Part shown: positions 57,047-64,000 of the stretch, piece by piece
Layout of the letters: each line of letters starts with the position of its first letter
How positions within the stretch are numbered: the stretch's first letter is position 1
Notes under the pieces: generated by a model
Databases searched by the model: none
What the model saw: only the letters and a program-made list of their open reading frames with translations
Told to the model about the DNA's origin: nothing
Program-made: the position numbers and the translations under genes
Source: Kalaharituber pfeilii
Lineage: Eukaryota > Ascomycota > Pezizomycetes > Pezizales > Pezizaceae
Direction: 5' to 3'
DNA: 64,000 nucleotides
NCBI GenBank assembly: GCA_015179045.1
Contig: WHUZ01000022.1
Span: forward strand, 682,001 to 746,000

Positions 57047-57165
57047 TGATACCATGGCTAGACTTCTCTGCTCAGTTACGGCCAGCTGTCAGGGTGGTCA
57101 CCTGGCATAGACACGCAGCCCAAGACCGGGTACCACAAGGGCCGATCATCTTTCAAATAGTCTAC
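57047..57165 (-). mobile_element. Possible copia-like LTR/primer-binding-site junction
   Basis: On the minus strand, TAGCCA is followed by TGGTATCAGAGC (complement of 57043-57054), the classic Ty1/copia primer-binding site next to an LTR end. LTR sequence would extend toward 57165, but I cannot see its other end. A single motif only, so the call is weak. Confidence 0.35.
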
Positions 57166-57177
57166 TGATGCCAACGT

Positions 57178-57226
57178 ATCGCCATAGCCCCAAGGGCGGC
57201 ATGCGATCACTGATATAAAAAAAGAA
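57178..57226 (+). mobile_element. LINE 3'-tail insertion (family 2), 49 bp
   Basis: An exact 11-bp duplication, GATGCCAACGT (57167-57177 and 57227-57237), flanks TCGCCATAGCCCCAAGGGCG, then GCATGCGATCACTGATAT and a short poly(A). Confidence 0.92.
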
Positions 57227-57237
57227 GATGCCAACGT

Positions 57238-57638
57238 GAAATGCTGCTGACGTAGCATTCGGTCCAACGGATGGTAGGTCGATCGATTACTATCCGTAAC
57301 ACCGAGCTGTTACCGCGGCATATATGCATAGTGGAAAGGTTCGACTCATGACTATCAAGAACATAATTGGGGATTTGTCCTCATATGCATCTCGCAACCT
57401 TTCTTCACGCAAGAGCTTATACCGCCTCCCTGCGGCATGCGGCCTGGTGCAGCTGTTCGTAAACGGCATTGAAACTAGGTTGTGATGTTAACATTACCTT
57501 TGTAGAAAAGATACTATAACAGCGAGTGAAAGACAACTTACACGTAACATTGGTTTACATTTAGTTTGTTGCAGGCCGCTTTGTGTTTGCATTACAATGC
57601 TGTGGGGAAGCCCGAATAGGCCAAGCCTCGTGATACCA
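57238..57638. other. Intergenic or possible copia internal remnant
   Basis: The part nearest 57638 lies downstream of the primer-binding site of the minus-strand LTR and may be a stub of retroelement leader. No coding sequence is seen. Confidence 0.35.
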
Positions 57639-57957
57639 GGTTGTCACTCTGGCATAAAGGATGGATCTTTCTATGGCTTCTTTGACTATTCTTCTTTGAT
57701 TATTCTTCTTTGATTATTTGGACTTCTTCATTATTAAAATTCTTTGCTTCCTTTGTTAATATGTAGATTAAAGTAGCATGTTTGTTCTGTAATTAGGATA
57801 AGCAATCTTTTCGGCACTCTTGCAATACTACACTTTGCACCCGCGGTTCACATTCGCTATTCAACGTGTGAATACAAGCCTTGTGTATTCCGCCAGTTCT
57901 CAACCTTCCGGTCACTCTGAGGTTAAGTAGACACTATCTCTCTCCTCTTACAATACA
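57639..57957 (-). mobile_element. Copia-like LTR with adjacent primer-binding site
   Basis: In minus orientation the LTR starts TGTATTGTAAGAGGAGAGAG and ends ACAACC. It is followed by TGGTATCACGAGGC (57638-57625), a copia-type primer-binding site. It matches 62978-63342 (inverted) along its length, including GAATAGTCAAAGAAGCCATA. The rest of the element is absent. Confidence 0.75.
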
Positions 57958-58089
57958 AGGCCCTGGCTTCTCTGCTGCCCAATGGAAACCAGAGGATAGA
58001 GAGATAGTTTTGTGATCTGGGCGTCATTCTACTCTGTGCTAGTTCCTGTTTTTTTTTGTTTTTTTCCCTGTATCTCTTTGTATTTAATC

Positions 58090-58133
58090 TCGTCATACCC
58101 TCAGAGCGGCACACGAGTAATGATATACATATA
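58090..58133 (+). mobile_element. Degraded LINE 3' tail (family 2)
   Basis: TCGTCATACCCTCAGAGCGG, then CACACGAGTAATGATATA and an A-rich end, recognisably match the tail but with several substitutions. No target duplication is visible. Confidence 0.6.
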
Positions 58134-58228
58134 AAAGGAAACCTGAGGACAAAAGTACGTCTGTCACGTGCCCTGCCATGGCAAACAGGTGTAACGTGAC
58201 CAAAGAAAGAAATGTCTGTCACATGGTT

Positions 58229-58310
58229 TTTTTTTTTTTTTTTTTTGCGGTTGGGGGGGAATCACGTATGCCCGCATACAGGCTACCAGCCCATGGCAGG
58301 GACACGTGAC
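58229..58310 (-). mobile_element. Diverged LINE 3' tail (family 1 type)
   Basis: On the minus strand, CCCTGCCATGGGCTGG, then TGTATGCGGGCATACGTGAT, precede a poly(A) (T-run from 58229). This parallels the family-1 tail at 63714-63779 (CCCTGCCTTGGCG, CATGCGGGGTCACGTGAT). An inverted CACGTG-CCTGCCATGG motif lies at 58156-58172, so a second diverged copy may be adjacent. Confidence 0.45.
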
Positions 58311-59423
58311 TGATCTGCATATCCGGTAATCGACTTGCAAAGCAATTTGTCAGTCACATGAACAATTGAGATTATGCAGCCTTCTGACTGTAGAAGATCA
58401 GATAATCTAAGGTTTTCAGTGTCTAAATACAGTTCAATGCCGTCCCTTATTCTTGTAAGACACAAGATCTGGCGTCGGATATAATGGCTGGTAAGCTACT
58501 GCACTCTAAGCAAGTTGTCCGCGGTCCAGTCAAATTTTTGAAGTCATAAACCCTAGTTTATCCCTTTTCCCAAACCTGATTCAATTGTACTTCGCACTTT
58601 TTACCAATTATCCAGTTACCCGTCGGTTATTTCAGCATCATCGGCTGAAGCATTTATAGCCGCTCCCAGTTAAACTCGACTGGCACTATCTAGCAACCAA
58701 GTAAGGCCCAACCAAGTAAGGCCCGTGATATAAGGCCAGCCCCCAGGTACATAGGTGTATGCTTATGTACTTAGAGTTCCTGGGGAATGATACGATATAC
58801 CGGGTACGATCTACGGGTGTTAAAACTTGAAATGTTGGTCGTTTGTAGACTAGTGTCCCGCACGCAAAAGGAAAAACAGAAATCCGAGTGCTCCTTACTT
58901 CACGCCTTTTGGGACTTTCTCGTATCGGGCGTTAGTGTCTTATATTCCCCAGGTTATACACATATTAACTCTCAAATGAGTGGTGTTAGTGACAACTGCT
59001 GTTATTTCATGTTTGTTTTTCAAGAGCAAATTTGACGGAGAATAATCCAACTCGAACAATCTAAAAAGTGAGCACTAGTATGCTGGAAACGAGAACAACC
59101 ACTAATGTAGAAAACAAGCAAATACGTTCATGAGCGGCACAAGATGACAAATATACTTATAATGACATCGCCCTCATAGAAGTATTAACCAAAAACAGAT
59201 TCCAGGGCCGGGAACTACTGCACGTTAAGTACTGTGGCTTCAGGAACAGACAGGACTTATGATATCATAGCACCATCTATTCTGAAAGTTGACGCGAACC
59301 ATGCAACAGTGAGCGCACATGACAGAACGCAGGTGTAGTTGCATCAGTAGAACCCTTGAGAAAGCCAAACGCAGGTCGGGAGATGCTAGCTAGACTATCA
59401 GTTGAACATTCACAAAACTAAAT
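58311..59423. other. Intergenic, nothing recognised
   Basis: Short ORFs only; no repeats I can assign. Confidence 0.4.
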
Positions 59424-59470
59424 TTTTTTTTTTATCATTACTCGCATATCACCCTAAGGACTACGGCGAG
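59424..59470 (-). mobile_element. LINE 3'-tail insertion (family 2), 47 bp
   Basis: A T-run followed by ATCATTACTCGCATATCACC and ACGGCGAG (reverse tail) is flanked by ACAAAACTAAAT (59412-59423) and ACAAAAGTAAAT (59471-59482), a 12-bp duplication with one mismatch. Confidence 0.82.
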
Positions 59471-59483
59471 ACAAAAGTAAATA

Positions 59484-59908
59484 CAGTTTTCCCCTGCTAT
59501 ACCGGATGCTCTCAGGCTGTTACATTCCGTTCCCATACAAAGCCCTCTTGCTATACCGGACGCACCGGACCGGACAGGTACTTACCCCCTTGTCTCCATA
59601 CAAATAATATTTGCTATACCGGATACACTAATACATACTTATACGTCCAGTCTTGGCTGTGCCACCTTTGCATTCCTTGAACATGCTTACTAAACTTGAC
59701 TTTACATAATTAAATTAGGTTGTCATTGTCAATCCACTTCCCAATTAGGCAATATTACCATTATTTTTGCTGCCCATCCCTATTGTATTTCTGCTAAGCA
59801 CTTTATTTTATAACGGAACCTTGCTACCGGGCGAAAAGGGCCGGATTTACAGATCCGGTCCAAGAACTAAATTTAGTTTATTTAAGAACCTATAGCAAGG
59901 GAAAACTT
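59484..59908. mobile_element. TA-flanked MITE, 425 bp (CTATACCGG family)
   Basis: Left terminus CAGTTTTCCCCTGCTATACC; inverted right terminus AAGTTTTCCCTTGCTATAGG; TA on both sides. The interior repeats GCTATACCGGA and CCGTTCCCATACAAA. Its left half matches 9682-9833. Confidence 0.75.
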
Positions 59909-61635
59909 TAGTACGACGCCATTATTCCAATGAGAATTATATCTAGGGCCAGGATTAGTAGAGGCTTGTTGGGGAGGAAGTTGATTCACTCCCAATTCGG
60001 GTCTGACGGAGAAAAGCTCCGGTACCTGATAATTGACCCCGCATCCTAAGGGTCTATCCCTTAATTAACATGAGAAGCAAAAGCAAAGACACATAGCAGC
60101 CACTCTGATGTATGCCGCTCGGGCAGCCCTCCCAGACACCTGTATTGCATTTCTTATGCTTTCCTTCCCGGCCACAAGGGACCTAAAAGAAACCAGATCA
60201 GTTCATACAATTACGATTAAACTACATGCGTCTGCAACGTTCCACATTACTTCGTTCTACGTTGCTACCGGTCAAACAATATCGCACGATACTCTACATG
60301 TAGCACTTCTACCAGGTATTGGAGCTGCCGTACGTGTAGGCGAGTGCGTCTACTGGCGGCACTTGATTACGGTCTTCATTTCGCTTCCGCATTTGGGTCT
60401 AGGCTTCTGCATGTCGTGAGTAGTGGTCGTCCCAATATGATAATGCCCAGAAAGCTAGGCCATCAAAGGTTCAAAAACCATTTGCCGTTCTATGCATGCA
60501 TTAATGTACGCCACTCGACAGGGGGTCAAAAGTGAAGAAGGTATGGCTTTTTGTCGAAAAGTCTTCAGAACTTTTGTATGGGATTTACACACAAGAATAC
60601 GACACATGTATTTTTTAACTGCATGCAAGTTAAAAAGGTGTTGCATAATTCCATCTGACTACCATAACACCGAAGCTAATCCAGCACACTTCTAATCAAT
60701 GACAGGAGCCTTTCTTTTATCATTTTTTCCTGCTCTTTTGAAGCACTTCCACCTCATTTGTGCATTCATCACGTCAGATGTGCTCAACTCAAGTAGTTTC
60801 TCGATTGTGAATTTCATGACCAAAATCTTTGCGTGCCGAGCTTGGATTTTCATTTCGCTATTGTACGAGGCTTTAGTGGTTGATTCGAGGCTGTGACTGG
60901 GAAATGGAGTTGTGCGAGTTGGCTGAAAACAAACATGACAGCGTGTTATGCGAAGCGTGCAGGAAATGCCTATAGAGTAACAAGGATCGTATTACATAAC
61001 AACCAGGTGGACTCTATCGTAGCAACTATCCCTGTCACATTGTATGCGCTTCTCAAGACTTACCTCTACCCCCAAGTACACCAGCAAGCCAAGAAGAGTC
61101 TTTGCCTTCATTCTCATTTGATATTTTCTCTTTGCAATAGAACACATTACATGAGTATCCAAAAGGGGGAAAGATATCCAGTTATATACTTTAGTACTGA
61201 TGCAAGTCCCACAGAAAGCAACAACAGTAACACAGGGTACTGTAAACCAGTAGTATTTCGGTGAGCACAACGTTGCTTCTGGAACATCTGCCACGAACCC
61301 CTCATGGTTGTGATTCCGCTTTCATCGTGTTGAGAAATGGCTGGTTCACCTAGACATGCACTGGCTGAAGGTCCGCTTTGTCCGGGCTTCGGTTAGTCTG
61401 CTCTCGGTAGATTTCCACTGATTATTGACCCTGTGTAACGGTGTGCTGCATTGGCAGTCACGAGATGCACCCATCCTTTTTCTGGAATGCACATGTGTTT
61501 TAACGCATCTTCAACAAATTAGGGATTAACATCACAGAGCATAATAGTAGTAATCAGGTATGCGTTACGTTACCTTGCGTTAGGTAACCCATGTCCATCA
61601 ACTAAGCCTAAATGAGAGGACAGTAGCTGATTTCG
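59909..61635. other. Intergenic, no gene seen
   Basis: Several short ORFs occur on the plus strand (for example 60893-61264), but none shows a recognisable domain or intron-linked extension. Confidence 0.4.
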
Positions 61636-62278
61636 AGAAAACCTTTTTTTTCCCCTGTTTTCATGACGCCACTGAGATTTTTCCCCTGTTCAAGTTTCGG
61701 ATGATCAACTAATACTATATTATTTAGTCTATTCATAATATTACATAGCATTGTACGCCAATGCAATAAATCCTTAATTCTACTCATATATAGTGAAATA
61801 TGCAACCATTGAACCTTCAATATAGTTGCATATTCAATATATAATTTCTAGTCACATATTTTTTTCAAGTTCGCAATAAAATATGCTATCAGAATATTAT
61901 ATTGAACTTTAATAATGCAATAAGAACTTTATTTAATCCATTTTAATATTGTGGTTCTATGTAATATTCTCGTATTATGAACTTGAAATAAAATATGCAA
62001 CTAGAATGTAAAATATATAACCAGAATATATATAAAATATGCAACTAGATATATATAATATATGCGACAAGATATATTGTATTATATGTCAATATGCGAC
62101 TACATTGAAGTTCAATAGTCACATATTTCACTAGAATCAATGCCTTATTGCATTGAAATGTCATGATATGTAATATTATGAATAGACTAAATAAAATAGT
62201 ATTAGTTGATCATCCAAAACTTGAACAGGGGAAAAATCTCAGTGGCGTCATGAAAACAGGGGAAAAAAAAGGTTTTCT
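61636..62278. mobile_element. Foldback (long-arm palindromic) element, 643 bp
   Basis: The arms start AGAAAACCTTTTTTTTCCCC on both outer ends. They are nearly identical for about 112 bp (including CATGACGCCACTGAG and TTTAGTCTATTCATAAT) and remain alignable for about 220 bp, leaving a centre of about 200 bp of AT-rich ATATGCAACTAGA repeats. No protein is encoded. The target duplication is not evident. Confidence 0.85.
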
Positions 62279-62977
62279 GTTCCCCGAGACAAGTTACCAA
62301 ATATTACCCTTGCATATCGTCACATCTGTAACAATCACCATGCCGCGGATGTCGGAAAAGGCCAAAATCGAACAGGTGGCCACGACCGACATCGAGACTC
62401 TATGTTACTTGATTCTGATTCTGATTCTGATGACTACGAGCTCTTAGAGGACCTGCTTATGCTTGATCTCATAGTTTCTAACCAGAGCTTTAATGTGTAG
62501 ATTGGTATACTGCTAGATTTAATACGCGTTATGCATATGCACAAGCTGTCCAAAAACTACTATTTTAGGTTGAAGAACCCATTACATAACTCTGTGGTTA
62601 GCTGAAAATTGGTTGCATACCTCTATCCTTGCGCATCGTTTGCAGAGTTATCGTGATCACTTTGCCAAATAGCTACGTTCTCACGATAACTCTGCGTGAC
62701 GGATATCCCTGTCTTTTCGTTACGGAGTACGAACTCAGTCAACCAGTGCCTCTGCTTATGTCATGTTACCACACGTAACAGTTACGAAACGCATAACTGA
62801 TTACCACTAAATAATTCTCTTCTTGGCTACGGAAACTTGTTAGATTATGAATTTCTACAATGACAGCTTCTAAATGAAATCACGATTAATCGACATCCAT
62901 TGCAATTACAGGCTTGGAATTCACTGTGCCTCTTCTACTACCTACAGGTCTACATTTCAGGATTGCAAATGCATACT
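62279..62977. other. Intergenic, nothing recognised
   Basis: A short GATTCTGATTCTGATTCTGA repeat lies near 62410. No gene is seen. Confidence 0.4.
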
Positions 62978-63342
62978 CTGTTGCGCTGCAAGAGAGAGCG
63001 ATAGTGTCTACTATCCTCAGAGTGACCGGAAGGTTGAGAACTGGCGGAATACACACACAAGGCTTGTTTTCACATGTTGAATAGCGAATGCGAACCGTGG
63101 ATGCGAAGTGTAGTATTGCAAGAGTGCCGAAAGGATTGCTTGCTTTCCTAATTACAGAACAAACACGCTATTTCAATCTACATATTAACAAAGGAAGCAA
63201 AGAAAGTAATAACTCGAATCACAAAGATTCTTTGTCAAAGAATTCTAATAATGAAGAAGTCCAAATAATCAAAGAAGAATAATCAAAGAAGAATAGTCAA
63301 AGAAGCCATAGAAAGATCCATCCTTTATGCCAGAGTGACAAC
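62978..63342 (+). mobile_element. Copia-like LTR with primer-binding site, inverted relative to 57639-57957
   Basis: The LTR starts near TGTTGCGCTGCAAGAGAGAG and ends GACAACA, followed by the primer-binding site TGGTATCACGAGG (63343-63355). Homology with the other copy continues a short way into the leader (CTTCCCCACAGC at 63396-63407), with a 19-bp difference. No internal coding region is present. Confidence 0.75.
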
Positions 63343-63713
63343 ATGGTATCACGAGGCTTGGCCTATTCCGGTGCAACACCAATTCTTTCAGCTTCCCCAC
63401 AGCGCAATTGTAGATTGTGAGGAATACGAAGCATAGCATATGCGCATACAATACATTTTTCATCGACCTGTTGGCATCTAGTCGATATGGGGGCTAACCT
63501 TTGTCCGACTTGTCTGATTTATCTCCTCTTTTTTTTTTTTTTTTTTTTTTTCACATACCACGCTCTAGTCCGAGATGTGATACAATCACAAGGCGGAGCA
63601 TACATAATCAGAGTCAAATTGCGCCATTGTCGAAAGCAAATTCAAATAGATCTCTTTGGAAACTGGCAGGCCGGGCGATAGTGCCTTTTTGGTAATCTTC
63701 GAGCCACTCAACC

Positions 63714-63754
63714 TGCCCTGCCTTGGCGAACAGCTGCATGCGGGGTCACGTGAT

Positions 63755-63779
<25 letters not shown>
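63714..63779 (+). mobile_element. 5'-truncated LINE tail (family 1), 66 bp
   Basis: An exact 13-bp duplication, GAGCCACTCAACC (63701-63713 and 63780-63792), encloses TGCCCTGCCTTGGCGAACAG, then CTGCATGCGGGGTCACGTGA and poly(A). The tail is the same as that of the LINE fragment at 19743-20783, read on the other strand. Confidence 0.95.
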
Positions 63780-63785
<6 letters not shown>

Positions 63786-64000
63786 CTCAACCGTCTAGTA
63801 GGGCTTGTAGGACTGGGAAATTCATCTCATGGGCAGCTCTCTCTTCGGCCCGGTGGGTGCTGTGATAGTCTGATTGATTTTGTGTACGCATCAACGGATG
63901 TCAACTAGTAAGTCCACTGGAACTTTGCACGATTTATTCCAAGGCCAAGTAAACGGGGAAACTAATCTCCCAAAGCACTTGTTTTGGAAGGATAATGTCA

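Noticed and set aside
57047..57054. Second full copia element
   Set aside because: Only one primer-site motif is visible with no paired LTR or coding sequence, so it is listed as a weak feature only.
60893..61264. 123-codon plus-strand ORF
   Set aside because: No homology I can recognise, and a similarly long ORF lies antisense at 60992-61294.

Overview
The window looks like a transposon-rich chromosome segment of a filamentous fungus, most likely an ascomycete. The evidence is short introns (about 53-98 nt) with CTAAC/CTTAAC-type branch sites, a WD40-repeat NACHT NLR gene of the het-e/het-d type, Tad1-like LINE fragments with an RNase H domain, a PEK/HRI-type eIF2-alpha kinase in one long exon, and a fungal tRNA-Val(AAC). 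A Pezizomycete (truffle-like) origin would fit the repeat load, but that is inference only.

Layout. 1-318 is the 3' end of a gene that starts outside the window. 0.3-13.5 kb is accessory DNA: LTR-like fragments, TA-flanked miniature inverted-repeat elements, minisatellites, and one large NLR gene on the minus strand (4.5-8.3 kb). That gene has a NACHT domain, pentapeptide-like repeats and 14 near-identical WD40 units, but its 5' end is lost at about 8.34 kb. 13.6-24.7 kb behaves as one composite transposon of about 11 kb. It is bounded by roughly 80-bp inverted repeats and carries a TNP2-type transposase and an unrecognised 487-residue companion protein, both spliced. A 23-bp minisatellite separates the two genes. 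A 5'-truncated LINE and a 1.7-kb inverted-repeat element are inserted into it. 25.3-26.5 kb is satellite DNA. 27.1-32.1 kb holds a second, decayed NLR copy in plus orientation that still shows the N-terminal DUF7708-like domain missing from the first copy. It was hit by a 1.86-kb inverted-repeat element inside an intron and by a LINE tail in the WD40 region.

The only ordinary genic island is about 37.1-48.8 kb: tRNA-Val, the eIF2-alpha kinase-like gene (+), and a convergent spliced coiled-coil gene (-) that contains an in-frame TAG. 48.8-64 kb has no convincing host gene. It is filled with LINE 3'-tail insertions (several with clear target-site duplications, one with only 17 nt of element), copia-like LTR stubs, TA-type miniature elements and a 640-bp foldback element.

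The strongest observations are these. The two NLR copies explain each other's structure. Both NLR introns are bracketed by direct repeats that contain the splice sites. The TNP2 element has an undescribed partner gene and a reconstructable empty site. The LINE tails form a graded series of 5' truncations, including a self-nested insertion.
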